Of a stretch of 64,000 nucleotides of DNA, positions 27,798-36,060 are shown piece after piece; position 1 is the first letter of the stretch; each line of letters opens with the position of its first letter. The notes beneath the pieces were generated by a model, which saw only the letters and a list, made by a program, of their open reading frames with translations, was not told the origin of the DNA and did not search any database. The DNA lies in the NCBI RefSeq assembly GCF_000224785.1, contig NZ_AGAV01000025.1:1-64000 (forward strand), in the 5' to 3' direction. Source of the stretch: Lentibacillus jeotgali. Lineage in GTDB: Bacteria; Bacillota; Bacilli; Bacillales; Amphibacillaceae. The position numbers and the translations under genes are program-made.

Positions 27798-28856
27798 GTG
27801 GATAAAAACATGACCGCCGCTGTGTTAACTTCGTTTGGCGGCCCCGAAGCTCTGCAAGTTCGTGATGATGTATCCATTCCCAACCTGCAAAAGGGACAGG
27901 TTTTGGTGCAGGTGACAGCCGCATCGGTAAATAACACTGATATTTGGACGAGAGAGGGAGCATACGGACAACCTGGACAGCCCAATGCAAAGGCTGGGTG
28001 GCGTGGACAAGTTGATTTTCCTCGTGTTCAGGGAGCAGATATCGTTGGCAGGATTTGTGCCGTTGGAGATGGTGTGGATCAGAGACGACTGGGCGAGCGT
28101 GTCCTGGTAGATCCCGCAATTTATGATTATTCCGGAGACAATGCCCACCCGGTAGGTCTTTTGGGAAGCGAATTAGATGGAGGCTTTGCCCAATATGTAG
28201 CCGTTGAAGATGTGCGAGCTCATAATGTAACCACCTCACCATTAAACGATGAGCAGTTGGCTTGTTTACCGACTGCTTACGGTACAGCGATGGGTATGCT
28301 GGAACGTGCGGAAATCGTTAAAGGTGATACTATCGTAGTAACTGGCGCGTCGGGTGGGGTTGGCTTTGCTCTAGTTCAACTGGCTTCCATACGAGGTGCT
28401 CGTGTCATCGGCATGACTACCTCCGCAAAAGGAGACTTGGTTGCTGAAGCAGGGGCTGACGTCATCGTTAATCGTAAGGAATCGAATCTATTGACCGAAA
28501 TGTCAATTGCGGCACCATCAGGTTTGGACGCTGTTGCGGATGTAGTTGGTGGGGAGAGCTTTGAGTGGTTGTTGCCCCTCCTCAAAGAAGGAGAGCGCTG
28601 GGTGATTGCCGGTGCCGTCGGAGGACCTGTGGTGACTTTTGATTTACGCAGGCTCTATTTGCACAATAAACAATTGATCGGTTCTTCTATGCACACACCT
28701 CTACACTTTCGAAAATTGATCGATGAGGCAAACGCTGGTCGGGTCCTGCCACGAGTCGCTGAAACATTCACGTTAAACGATATCCATAAGGCCCAACAGG
28801 TGTTTCAAGGTCGACGGCACGTAGGTAAGATCGTTATTCTCCCGTCTGAGGTTTAA
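27798..28856 (+). CDS. MDR-superfamily NADPH:quinone reductase-like oxidoreductase
   Basis: A 352-residue medium-chain dehydrogenase/reductase. The catalytic GroES-like half begins MTAAVLTSFGGPEALQVRD and contains ASVNNTDIWTREG (about residues 38-50); the structural zinc cysteines of true alcohol dehydrogenases are absent. The Rossmann half has VVTGASGGVGFALVQLA (about 177-193) and ends GRRHVGKIVI. This points to a zinc-free quinone or enoyl reductase using NADPH; substrate unknown. It starts at GTG behind AGGAGG. It stands alone, and the 250-bp repeat lies downstream. Confidence 0.85.
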   Translation: MDKNMTAAVLTSFGGPEALQVRDDVSIPNLQKGQVLVQVTAASVNNTDIWTREGAYGQPGQPNAKAGWRGQVDFPRVQGADIVGRICAVGDGVDQRRLGERVLVDPAIYDYSGDNAHPVGLLGSELDGGFAQYVAVEDVRAHNVTTSPLNDEQLACLPTAYGTAMGMLERAEIVKGDTIVVTGASGGVGFALVQLASIRGARVIGMTTSAKGDLVAEAGADVIVNRKESNLLTEMSIAAPSGLDAVADVVGGESFEWLLPLLKEGERWVIAGAVGGPVVTFDLRRLYLHNKQLIGSSMHTPLHFRKLIDEANAGRVLPRVAETFTLNDIHKAQQVFQGRRHVGKIVILPSEV

Positions 28857-29060
28857 GATATCTTTTTACTGGGTGTTTTTCCATTAAAGAAAACCTAAGT
28901 CATCGGGAACTTGATTATAATTCCCCTTTGGGAACATAAGATAGCAGTATTGCTGTACCACAAATTGTAAATACCAGCTAATAGCAGAAAAGGACTATTC
29001 AAGAATATAGCGGCTATTCGGAATAAGGGTGAGCCCATGTTTCTACAAGGACCATTAAAA
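28857..29060. other. Non-coding interval before the repeat
   Basis: About 200 bases, AT-rich. No gene or convincing terminator is visible; it may contain eroded flanking sequence of the inserted element that follows. Confidence 0.4.
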
Positions 29061-29310
29061 TAAGAGGTCGGGACAAAAGTATCTTTTTCATACAAAAATC
29101 CGAACAACTAGAATAAATGGTTAGTGCAACTAATCCGCTCCGGAAATATACTTCGCTTTCCGCGGGCGGCTGGTGATCCTCCTCGTGCTTCGCACTGCGG
29201 GGTCTCACCTATGCCTCTGCTCCCGCAGGAGTCTACGTATATTCCCTTCGCTAAATCGTAGCATTGTTCGTCTTTAGAATTGATAAAATTAGTTATGTCC
29301 CAACCTCTTA
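29061..29310 (+). repeat. Complete 250-bp element with terminal inverted repeats (copy B)
   Basis: Ends are TAAGAGGTCGGGACA (29061-29075) and TGTCCCAACCTCTTA (29296-29310), 15-bp inverted repeats with one mismatch. Inside are several GC-rich hairpin arms, notably CTGCGGGG and CCCGCAG about 20 bases apart (near 29196-29230) and TTCCGCGGGCGG. There is no reading frame for a transposase. The same sequence appears in reverse orientation at 53008-53256 and as a half copy at 1-116. It looks like a MITE-like, non-autonomous element. Confidence 0.88.
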
Positions 29311-29338
29311 GTATGCATATATGAAGTTATATAGATGT

Positions 29339-30118
29339 TTAACTTGTAGCGCCCATTCCGCCATCAACTCGATATTCCGCACCAGTAATAAATTCACTCT
29401 CATCTGAACCTAAAAATAATACTAAATTTGCAATGTTTTTCGAGTCTGCATAGTGTCCTAAAGGGATGCTTTTTGTAATTTCCTCTTCAACCTGTTCCTC
29501 TTCATTCCCTTGGGTTGTACCTTGACCTTGATGTACGGTTTTCATCATATTTCCTGAAACTGGAGCTGGGTGTATCGAGTTAACCCGAATATTATTTCCT
29601 GCGCATTCTAAAGAAGCTGTTTTAGTTAAACCGACAACTGCATGCTTAGATGCTGAATATGGTGCCATATTTGGGCTACCTCTTAACCCATCTACAGAGG
29701 ATGTATTGATAATGCTGCCTTGTTGTTGTTTTTTCATCACCGGAATAACATGTTTCATGCCAAGAAAAATTCCCATAGTATTAATAGATAGAACCTTGTT
29801 AAAATTATCTACTGACTGTTGATCAATGGAACCGACTTCTCCAATGATTCCTGCATTATTAAAGAAAATATCCACTGATCCAAACTTGTTCACTGTCTGG
29901 TCAACGTAATTTTTCACATCTTCTTCTTTGGTAACATTTGCTTCGACTATAAAAACATTTTCATCTGATAATTCGTTTTGTACTTGTTCCAACTTTGGCC
30001 TATCCAAATCAACTAATGATACTTTGGCTCCTTCACTCAAAAAGATTTCTGCTGCTTGTTTCCCTAAGTTTCCAGCAGCACCAGTAATTATTGCTACCTT
30101 TCCTTTTAATCTTCCCAT
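29339..30118 (-). CDS. Short-chain dehydrogenase/reductase
   Basis: A classical NAD(P)-dependent SDR of 259 residues. It has the cofactor loop ITGAAGNLGKQAAEIF (about residues 12-27; TGxxxxxG), FFNNAGI (NNAG, about 87-93), the catalytic Ser in NTSSVDG (about 141-147) and YxxxK in YSASKHAV (about 157-164). An Asp after the second strand (SLVDLDRPKL) favours NAD(H). The closest types are 3-oxoacyl-ACP reductase or glucose dehydrogenase-like enzymes; substrate unknown. An insertion with GQGTTQGNEEEQVEEE (about 203-218) forms an acidic substrate lid. It ends 29 bases from the repeat. Confidence 0.88.
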   Translation of the reverse strand: MGRLKGKVAIITGAAGNLGKQAAEIFLSEGAKVSLVDLDRPKLEQVQNELSDENVFIVEANVTKEEDVKNYVDQTVNKFGSVDIFFNNAGIIGEVGSIDQQSVDNFNKVLSINTMGIFLGMKHVIPVMKKQQQGSIINTSSVDGLRGSPNMAPYSASKHAVVGLTKTASLECAGNNIRVNSIHPAPVSGNMMKTVHQGQGTTQGNEEEQVEEEITKSIPLGHYADSKNIANLVLFLGSDESEFITGAEYRVDGGMGATS

Positions 30119-30456
30119 GAATATCTCTCTCCTTGTACGACAAAATTTACGGTACGTAGGTATTTTTCCCTATTTAATTAAAATAAACACTTACAAATTT
30201 CCCGCAACAAATATGGTATTGGAACCATTTTTGTTTTAAAAGAGGATGATGAGCTATAATTATATTTCCGTGTTTCACTTTCCGCAAGTTGTATCGCAAA
30301 CAGGCGCGCCTCCGGAATAAAAAGCTCGACGCCCCTTTCATACATAAGAGTCGGTTTCTTGAATAGCACTTGACAAGATAATTAGATATTTATGTTAAAA
30401 TGTAATGAGATTATGAAATAAGTAAAAAAGTAACGAAAAGGGAAAAGGGGATTGAA
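30119..30456. other. Divergent intergenic region, SDR and bstA-like genes
   Basis: About 340 bases. It holds a consensus -35 TTGACA at 30370-30375, followed at 15-20 bases by TATGTTAAAAT as the probable -10 for the rightward gene, and the upstream region of the leftward SDR. No other feature is convincing. Confidence 0.45.
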
Positions 30457-30966
30457 ATGGATTTAAGATTTCCAATTGGGCAATTACAAGTTCCTAAAAA
30501 AGTGACATTAGAAAACATTCAGGAATGGCTGAAGGAAATCGAAACTTACACGATTCGATTAAGAGATATTGTTGACTCATTAAGTGATGAGGAACTAAGC
30601 AGAACATATCGTGATGGCAGCTGGACAGTTCGTCAACTTGTTCATCACATTGCAGATTCTCAGTTGAACATGTATCAACGTTTGAAGCTAGCTTTAACCG
30701 ATGAGAATCCAACAGTACCAGCTTTTGATCAAGAAGAGTGGGCTGTTCAACCGGATACAGAACTTCCTGTAGAAAGTTCTGTTAAACTGCTGGAAGGTAT
30801 AAATGAGCGCATCGTATCTTTAGGAAACAGTTTAACTGAAGAGCAATTAAATCAAGCTTTTACTCACCAACAAAACGGTGAAATAACAGTAGCCACAAAA
30901 GTTGCAAAATTAGCTTGGCACGAAGAGCACCACTTGGCCCATATTAAAATCGCGTTATCAAAATAA
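30457..30966 (+). CDS. bstA: DinB-fold bacillithiol transferase-like protein (BstA/YfiT)
   Basis: A 169-residue four-helix DinB/YfiT metalloprotein. The metal-binding histidines are seen in VRQLVHHIADSQLN (about residues 62-75) and WHEEHHLAHI (about 154-163), the typical three-His set. B. subtilis YfiT (BstA) and relatives transfer bacillithiol to electrophiles such as drugs, and the N-terminal DLRFPIGQLQVP matches that subgroup. It probably serves thiol-based detoxification in the cytoplasm. AAAAGGGG precedes the ATG and a hairpin follows. Confidence 0.85.
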   Translation: MDLRFPIGQLQVPKKVTLENIQEWLKEIETYTIRLRDIVDSLSDEELSRTYRDGSWTVRQLVHHIADSQLNMYQRLKLALTDENPTVPAFDQEEWAVQPDTELPVESSVKLLEGINERIVSLGNSLTEEQLNQAFTHQQNGEITVATKVAKLAWHEEHHLAHIKIALSK

Positions 30967-30980
30967 TACAATATGTATGG

Positions 30981-31016
30981 AATGGGCTTATTGAAGTTCA
31001 GTAAGCCCATTGTTTA
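30981..31016 (+). terminator. Terminator after the bstA-like gene
   Basis: AATGGGCTTA (30981-30990) pairs with TAAGCCCATT (31002-31011); the T tract is short (GTTT). Confidence 0.65.
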
Positions 31017-31129
31017 AAATAAGGAATAATTACTGAAGTTTTATTCAACCAAAAGGGGTCTATCTGTTAAAGTGCATGATGATTATTTTTTATGGTTATT
31101 ATCAGATGCGATAAACGCAACTAATATCC

Positions 31130-31143
31130 GTTAGCGCACTAAC
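31130..31143. promoter_or_regulatory. Palindrome upstream of the P450 gene
   Basis: GTTAG-CGCA-CTAAC, a 14-base inverted repeat 42 bases before the P450 start. It could be an operator for a TetR-type or similar regulator; no such gene is adjacent. Confidence 0.35.
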
Positions 31144-31184
31144 AAAGCACAATGGATCATGAGATTAAGAGAGGGGAAGTCGAT

Positions 31185-32414
31185 ATGACTCATTATACGT
31201 CTAGCAAGCAGCAAGAGGAGGAAGTTGATCTTTCTTCCAATGCATTTAATCAAAATCCTTATCCCGTATTTAGTAAGCTTAGGGAGAATGATCCGGTTTA
31301 CCGCACCGTTATGGCGGATGGTCAGTATGCCTGGATTGTGACACGTTATGAAGATGCTGTGTCTGTTTTAAAGGACAACCGATTCATCAAGGATCCGACA
31401 AACCTCATTACGGATGAGGAGAAAAGAACGGACCGGAAAGCAGAGAAAGGCGTGTTTATGAACACAATGCTTTTCTCGGATCTGCCCGATCATAAGCGCT
31501 TGCGTGGCTTGGTTCAAAAGGCATTCACTCCTCGCATGATTGAAGGTCTAAGGGGGCGAATCGAGGAAATCACAAATGACTTGCTTGATGGCATCCAGCA
31601 GGAAGGAAAGATGGAGATTATTAATGATTTCGCCTTTCCATTGCCGATCATTGTTATTTGCGAAATGTTGGGTGTGCCCAGCGAAGACCGAAATCAGTTT
31701 CGCTCTTGGTCCAATACGCTTGTAGAAGCCAATAATAATCCAGAACAGATACAAAACGTCCAGCAGGATTTGGAAGCGTTTATTGGTTATATTCACCAAT
31801 TGATTACAAAGCGGCGCAAAGATCCTCAACGGGATTTGATAAGCAGCTTGATCCGAGCTGAGGAAGAGGGGGATCAGCTGACAGAGCCAGAACTTTATGG
31901 TGTTGTGTCTTTGTTAATTATCGCCGGCCATGAAACAACCGTCAATTTGATTGGCAATGGCATACTTGCATTACTTGAACATCCTGATCAAATGGAAAAA
32001 TTGAAGCAACAGCCGAATATGATGAAAACTGCCGTTGAAGAATTTCTTCGCTATAACGGTCCAGTTGAGTTTAGCACTAACCGTTGGGCTGGAGAAACGC
32101 TTGATTTCAAGGGCAAAACCATTCCCAAGGGCGAATTGGTGTTAGTGGCGCTGGATTCAGCAGACCGCGATCCGGATCAATTCAAGGATCCGAATGTCCT
32201 TGATGTGACCCGCCAACAAAATCGGCACCTTGCTTTTGGTAAGGGGATTCACTTTTGCCTTGGTGCCCCGTTAGCCCGTTTGGAGGGGGGAATTGCCTTC
32301 AACACGTTGTTGCGACGGATGCCGGATTTGCGGTTAAACACTGATCCCGAATCGTTACAATGGCGGCCAGGAATGTTAATGCGGGGCTTGAAGGAATTAC
32401 CAGTTGCTTTTTGA
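31185..32414 (+). CDS. Cytochrome P450 monooxygenase
   Basis: A soluble bacterial class I P450 of 409 residues. The oxygen-binding I-helix is [14 protein letters not shown] (about residues 246-259), the ExxR pair is in [13 protein letters not shown] (about 284-296), and the heme-binding loop is [18 protein letters not shown] with Cys about 358. The sequence type resembles the CYP107/CYP109 group of Bacillus, which hydroxylates fatty acids, terpenoids or polyketides, but the substrate cannot be told. I chose the ATG at 31185 because GAGGGGA lies just upstream. No ferredoxin or reductase gene is nearby, so electrons must come from elsewhere. DUF2200 follows 25 bases downstream. Confidence 0.92.
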   Translation: MTHYTSSKQQEEEVDLSSNAFNQNPYPVFSKLRENDPVYRTVMADGQYAWIVTRYEDAVSVLKDNRFIKDPTNLITDEEKRTDRKAEKGVFMNTMLFSDLPDHKRLRGLVQKAFTPRMIEGLRGRIEEITNDLLDGIQQEGKMEIINDFAFPLPIIVICEMLGVPSEDRNQFRSWSNTLVEANNNPEQIQNVQQDLEAFIGYIHQLITKRRKDPQRDLISSLIRAEEEGDQLTEPELYGVVSLLIIAGHETTVNLIGNGILALLEHPDQMEKLKQQPNMMKTAVEEFLRYNGPVEFSTNRWAGETLDFKGKTIPKGELVLVALDSADRDPDQFKDPNVLDVTRQQNRHLAFGKGIHFCLGAPLARLEGGIAFNTLLRRMPDLRLNTDPESLQWRPGMLMRGLKELPVAF

Positions 32415-32439
32415 GGGATACATGAAGGGAGGATATATC

Positions 32440-32790
32440 ATGACCAGACACAAGCTTTATACAATGAGTGTCGCAAGTGTCTATCCCCATTATGTTACGA
32501 AGGCGGAGAAAAAAAGACGTACGAAAACAGAAGTCGATGAAATTATCCGTTGGTTGACAGGGTATAGTCAGGAAGAGTTGGAAACGCAACTGGAAAAACA
32601 GACAAACTTTGAGACCTTCTTTACGGAAGCTCCCCAAATGAATTCTTCACGGACTTTAATCAAAGGTGTGGTCTGCGGTGTCCGAGTGGAAGACATCGAA
32701 GAACCAACTATGCAGGAAATTCGCTATTTAGATAAGCTGATCGATGAGTTGGCAAAGGGAAAAGCGATGGAGAAGATTTTGCGGAAATAA
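32440..32790 (+). CDS. DUF2200 family protein
   Basis: A 116-residue soluble protein matching DUF2200 by its N-terminus [19 protein letters not shown] and the following [20 protein letters not shown], plus the C-terminal [13 protein letters not shown]. The family is of unknown function and common in many bacteria as a single-domain protein. I chose the ATG at 32440 because GGGAGGA sits 8 bases upstream. It is probably cotranslated with the P450 gene, whose stop is 25 bases before it. Confidence 0.82.
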   Translation: MTRHKLYTMSVASVYPHYVTKAEKKRRTKTEVDEIIRWLTGYSQEELETQLEKQTNFETFFTEAPQMNSSRTLIKGVVCGVRVEDIEEPTMQEIRYLDKLIDELAKGKAMEKILRK

Positions 32791-32965
32791 TAATTAATAC
32801 GAAAAAACACAGCTTTTATTATAAAATATAAAAGAATCGGTTCGCGGTTGTTGTCATGCTCATGGTCCATTCTTTCTATAAAGCTGCCAATCGGGAAACG
32901 AAGTCTAAACGTGAAAGGCAGCAACAAAAAAACATATCTTAAGTCGCCTCACAAATTAAACTAAC

Positions 32966-33000
32966 AAAATGCTCAGATTTAACCCTGAGCATTTTGCTTT
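32966..33000. terminator. Terminator between DUF2200 and the GlcG-like gene
   Basis: AAAATGCTCAG (32966-32976) pairs with CTGAGCATTTT (32985-32995). Both neighbouring genes converge here, and T/A runs allow use in both directions. Confidence 0.8.
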
Positions 33001-33032
33001 TATATTAATTTTTTACCTCTATCAGATCCATT

Positions 33033-33455
33033 TTATTTTTCTTTTTCAAACGCATTGACTGCTGCTTCAGCTACCTGGACATCCTGTGGAACAGCTCCTC
33101 CGCTGACACCGACTGCGCCTACCACTTTTCCGTCTTTTTCAAGCGGGATGCCGCCGCCGAACACGACGATTTTCCCTTGATTTGTTGTGTTCAGTCCCCA
33201 AAGTTCTGCCTGAGGTACTGTTGCTTCTTCCAGGTTGGATGTCGGCATTTTTAATGCAACGGAAGTCCAGGCTTTATTATGGGCGATGTCGATACTCGCG
33301 AGCCATGCATCGTCCATCCGGTGGGTCGCAATCAGATTTCCGCCATCATCAAGTACGGAAATAACCATTTGCACGCCTATGTTTCCTGCTTCCTGTTCCG
33401 CACTGTCAATCAGCTTCTTTGCCGTGTCCAAATTGAGTTTCTCCACGCTATCCAT
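33033..33455 (-). CDS. GlcG/HbpS-like (DUF336) heme-binding-type protein
   Basis: A 140-residue cytosolic protein of the GlcG/HbpS (DUF336) family. Family segments include VISVLDDGGNLIATHRMDDA (about residues 31-50), KAWTSVALKMPTS (about 62-74), VVFGGGIPLEKDGKVVGAVG (about 98-117) and VSGG. Relatives bind heme or cobalamin-like cofactors, or lie next to glycolate oxidase and dehydrogenase genes as accessory proteins. It is divergent from the formaldehyde dehydrogenase gene, sharing a 211-base upstream region with an inverted repeat, so coregulation is plausible. Confidence 0.8.
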   Translation of the reverse strand: MDSVEKLNLDTAKKLIDSAEQEAGNIGVQMVISVLDDGGNLIATHRMDDAWLASIDIAHNKAWTSVALKMPTSNLEEATVPQAELWGLNTTNQGKIVVFGGGIPLEKDGKVVGAVGVSGGAVPQDVQVAEAAVNAFEKEK

Positions 33456-33538
33456 CCTTTCTTAATAGTACTCTTCTAACTGCTTCGTCTTGGTTCACTC
33501 AATCATTTTCCCGTAATAATGGCAATCAAAACGCAATT

Positions 33539-33565
33539 TTACAAAAAATCTATTAAATTTTGTAA
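33539..33565. promoter_or_regulatory. Inverted repeat in the divergent glcG-like/fdhA control region
   Basis: TTACAAAA (33539-33546) and TTTTGTAA (33558-33565), exact inverted half sites with centres 19 bases apart, in the middle of the shared upstream region. The spacing is near two helical turns, as expected of an operator for a dimeric or tetrameric regulator. Confidence 0.4.
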
Positions 33566-33666
33566 TTTTTCAGTTTCAAAAAATAATAACCGGGTAGACA
33601 AGGATTAGGGTCCGCACATGTGGTGAGACCTATAAATTCCTGAAAAACACGAAGGAGGTTATTTTG

Positions 33667-34884
33667 TTGGCTGATAATCGTGGAGTCGTGTACAAAGGTC
33701 CAGGAAAAGTTGAAGTGGAAGATATCTCATATCCTGATTTAGTGCTGCATGATGGGCCGGGCGTGCCCAAATCAAATGCCGGCAGAAAGTGTGAGCACGG
33801 GGTTATCCTCAAAAATATCGTCACAAATATCTGCGGCAGTGACCAGCATATGGTTCGCGGGCGTACGACGGCCCCATCCGGACTAGTGTTAGGGCATGAA
33901 ATTACCGGTGAAGTGATTGAAGTGGGGCGTGATGTTGAATTCATCAAAAAAGGCGATATTGTATCTGTACCGTTCAATGTAGCTTGCGGTCGATGTAAAA
34001 TGTGCCAGCGCCAGGATACACATATTTGCTTGAATGTTAATCCGGAAAGACCTGGCGGCGCCTATGGCTACGTTGACATGGGCGGCTGGGTTGGCGGCCA
34101 GTCCGAATATGTCATGGTTCCATATGCCGACTTTCAATTATTGAAATTTCCGGATAGGGAGAAGGCAATGGATAAAATTCTTGATCTCACGATGTTATCG
34201 GATATTTTCCCGACAGGCTACCATGGTGCAGTGACTGCAGGTGTCACGACAGGTTCAACGGTTTATGTGGCCGGTGCTGGGCCGGTTGGACTGGCTGCGG
34301 CACATTCCGCGCAATTGCTGGGTGCGGCGGTTGTGATTGTTGGTGACTTAAAAGAAGAACGGCTGCAGCAGGCAAAAAGTTTTGGCTGCGAAACAATTAA
34401 CTTAAAGGAACACGATGATGTCGGGGAGCAGATTGAGCAAATTGTCGGTGTTCCTGAAGTCGACTGTGCGATTGATGCAGTCGGTTTTGAGGCATATGGC
34501 CATGGAACCGATCACAAGGATGCTCCAGCTACTGTACTTAATACCATGATGGATGTTGTGGAAGCAGGCGGCAAATTTGGTATTCCCGGACTTTATGTAA
34601 CAGATGATCCGGGGGCTAAAGATGAAGACGCCAAACAAGGTTCGCTGAAAGTGAAATTTGGACTGGGATGGTCAAAAGCACATTCCTTTACAACAGGCCA
34701 AACCCCTGCCATGAAGTATCAGCGTCAACTAATGAATGCCATTTTGAATGGAAAAGCGGATATCGCAAATGTTGTGAATGCAACAGTCATATCACTTGAT
34801 GAGGCGCCACAAGGGTATGCTGATTTCGACAGTGGCGTTGCCAAGAAGTTTGTCATAGATCCGCATGGCACGTTAAGCAAGTAA
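33667..34884 (+). CDS. fdhA: Glutathione-independent formaldehyde dehydrogenase type (FdhA)
   Basis: A zinc-dependent MDR dehydrogenase of about 405 residues, similar to Pseudomonas formaldehyde dehydrogenase, which oxidises formaldehyde to formate with bound or free NAD and can dismutate aldehydes. The N-terminus ADNRGVVYKGPGKVEVEDIS matches the family. Catalytic zinc region is NICGSDQHMVRGRT and LGHEITGEV; the structural zinc cysteines are in CGRCKMCQRQDTHIC; the NAD loop is VAGAGPVGLAAAHSA. I chose the TTG at 33667: AGGAGG lies 8 bases before it, against 5 for the TTG at 33664, and it gives the family N-terminus. It likely serves formaldehyde or aldehyde detoxification. Confidence 0.88.
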   Translation: MADNRGVVYKGPGKVEVEDISYPDLVLHDGPGVPKSNAGRKCEHGVILKNIVTNICGSDQHMVRGRTTAPSGLVLGHEITGEVIEVGRDVEFIKKGDIVSVPFNVACGRCKMCQRQDTHICLNVNPERPGGAYGYVDMGGWVGGQSEYVMVPYADFQLLKFPDREKAMDKILDLTMLSDIFPTGYHGAVTAGVTTGSTVYVAGAGPVGLAAAHSAQLLGAAVVIVGDLKEERLQQAKSFGCETINLKEHDDVGEQIEQIVGVPEVDCAIDAVGFEAYGHGTDHKDAPATVLNTMMDVVEAGGKFGIPGLYVTDDPGAKDEDAKQGSLKVKFGLGWSKAHSFTTGQTPAMKYQRQLMNAILNGKADIANVVNATVISLDEAPQGYADFDSGVAKKFVIDPHGTLSK

Positions 34885-34903
34885 GTAAAATGTTTGGCTG
34901 AAT

Positions 34904-34937
34904 AAAGAGGCCTCTCCGCAGGGAGCAGGCTCTTTGT
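34904..34937 (+). terminator. Terminator after fdhA
   Basis: AAAGAGGCC and GGCTCTTT pair with one bulged G, with an inner CTCC/GGAG stem; a weak T run follows. Confidence 0.6.
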
Positions 34938-35008
34938 TAAAAATGTATTAGGACTTAGTGAATTCACGGTGTAGTATGGGTTAGTAGCGCTATTAATTTG
35001 ATTAAAAC

Positions 35009-35120
35009 CGCTGTAGTTTACATCGGTGCGCTGTAGATGAGATGAGCGAATAAACGATGCAGAATGAGCAGGAATAGCTGCAGATTGAGAGAGAACAGCT
35101 ACAGATTTGATAAGAATGTA
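35009..35120. repeat. Degenerate 21-bp tandem repeats
   Basis: About five units start with CGCTGTAG, CGCTGTAG, CGATGCAG, AGCTGCAG and AGCTACAG. The last three are exactly 21 bases apart and share the pattern CAGAWTKAnnnnGAA. The array lies between the convergent fdhA and rpsD genes. Confidence 0.6.
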
Positions 35121-35141
35121 AGACTGGTTTGTCATTCAATA

Positions 35142-35184
35142 AAAGCTCCCGAACCTTTTATATGTAAAGATTCGGGAGCTTTAG
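35142..35184 (-). terminator. Terminator of rpsD
   Basis: AAAGCTCCCGAA (35142-35153) and TTCGGGAGCTTT (35171-35182) pair perfectly over 12 bases; a further CTTT/AAAG pairing extends the stem. Confidence 0.88.
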
Positions 35185-35196
35185 TAATGCTAAACA

Positions 35197-35799
35197 TTAA
35201 CGTGAGTAGTACTCAACGATAAGCGCCTCGTTGATTTCAGCCGGCATTTCGGAACGCTCAGGATAACGTGAATACGTTCCTTCTTTTTTATCCTCATCGA
35301 ATGTCAGGTATTCCGGTACGAAGTTGTTCACTTCGATCGCTTCCTCAATGATATCAAGGTTTTGTGATCTTTCACGCAGACCGATGACCTGACCCGGCAT
35401 CACGCGGTAAGATGGAATATCAACACGTCCACCGTCTACAGTTATGTGACCGTGACCAACGAGTTGACGTGCCTGACGTCGTGTACGCGCCAATCCTAGG
35501 CGATACACAATGTTATCCAGGCGGGATTCAAGCAAGAGCATGAAGTTCTCACCATGGACACCTTTCATTTTGCCCGCTTCTGTGAATAGGTTACGGAATT
35601 GACGCTCGTTCAAACCGTACGTAAAGCGAAGCTTTTGTTTTTCTTGCAGCTGAAGACCATACTCAGACATTTTTTTGCGCTGATTAGGTCCGTGCTGTCC
35701 TGGAGGGTAAGGACGTCGATCCAGTTCCTTACCGGTTCCTGTCAATGAAATGCCGAGACGGCGTGATTTTTTCCAGTCTGATCCGGTAAATCGTGCCAT
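35197..35799 (-). CDS. rpsD: 30S ribosomal protein S4
   Basis: A primary 16S rRNA-binding protein that nucleates 30S assembly and takes part in translational accuracy. Its N-terminus [20 protein letters not shown], the segment [19 protein letters not shown] and the S4 RNA-binding domain (about residues 90-155, with [20 protein letters not shown]) are unmistakable. The 200-residue length is standard. It is monocistronic with its own promoter, a long leader and a strong terminator. The start follows AAAGGAGGAAAT. Confidence 0.98.
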   Translation of the reverse strand: MARFTGSDWKKSRRLGISLTGTGKELDRRPYPPGQHGPNQRKKMSEYGLQLQEKQKLRFTYGLNERQFRNLFTEAGKMKGVHGENFMLLLESRLDNIVYRLGLARTRRQARQLVGHGHITVDGGRVDIPSYRVMPGQVIGLRERSQNLDIIEEAIEVNNFVPEYLTFDEDKKEGTYSRYPERSEMPAEINEALIVEYYSR

Positions 35800-35982
35800 T
35801 GGACATTTCCTCCTTTATAGTTTATTCGCATAAAATAAACGACCGTGTTCCTGAACATTGGCCATTTTATTTTCATGTACCTTCGCCCCAGCAGCAGAGA
35901 GTTACACGATACACCTCCTAGATTAAGAGGAATAAAATGGGGGCAATGCCGGTTCACATAGGCTACCTTTTTATTTTACACA
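35800..35982 (-). promoter_or_regulatory. rpsD 5' leader, probable S4 autoregulatory RNA
   Basis: The transcript is expected to start near 35982 and run about 180 bases to the ATG. It contains a ribosome-site-like GGAGGTGTATCGTG segment well ahead of the gene, a conserved-looking core around CTCTGCTGCTGGGGCGAAGG, and AATAAAATGGC repeats that can pair with upstream ATTTTATT. In B. subtilis rpsD is repressed by S4 binding to such a leader; its presence here is inferred from position, length and remembered sequence similarity. Confidence 0.7.
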
Positions 35983-35988
35983 ACGAAT

Positions 35989-36017
35989 AGTATATAGGCT
36001 GTCAGCTATGAAGTCAA
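35989..36017 (-). promoter_or_regulatory. Sigma-A promoter of rpsD
   Basis: On the minus strand TTGACT (36012-36017), a 17-base spacer and TATACT (35989-35994). Confidence 0.75.
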
Positions 36018-36060
36018 CCTTTTTCAGTACGGAACTGCAAAAAATGATTCAGTTGGAGTC

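Noticed and set aside
30178-30369. A 63-codon minus-strand frame between the SDR and bstA-like genes
   Set aside because: No ribosome site, low-complexity Ser run, and it overlaps the bstA promoter region.
35000-35130. Repeat array considered as CRISPR
   Set aside because: Units are degenerate, contiguous and without unique spacers; no cas genes in the window.
34725-35135. A 136-codon minus-strand frame across the fdhA end and the tandem repeats
   Set aside because: It overlaps the end of fdhA and owes its length to the repeat array; no start signal.
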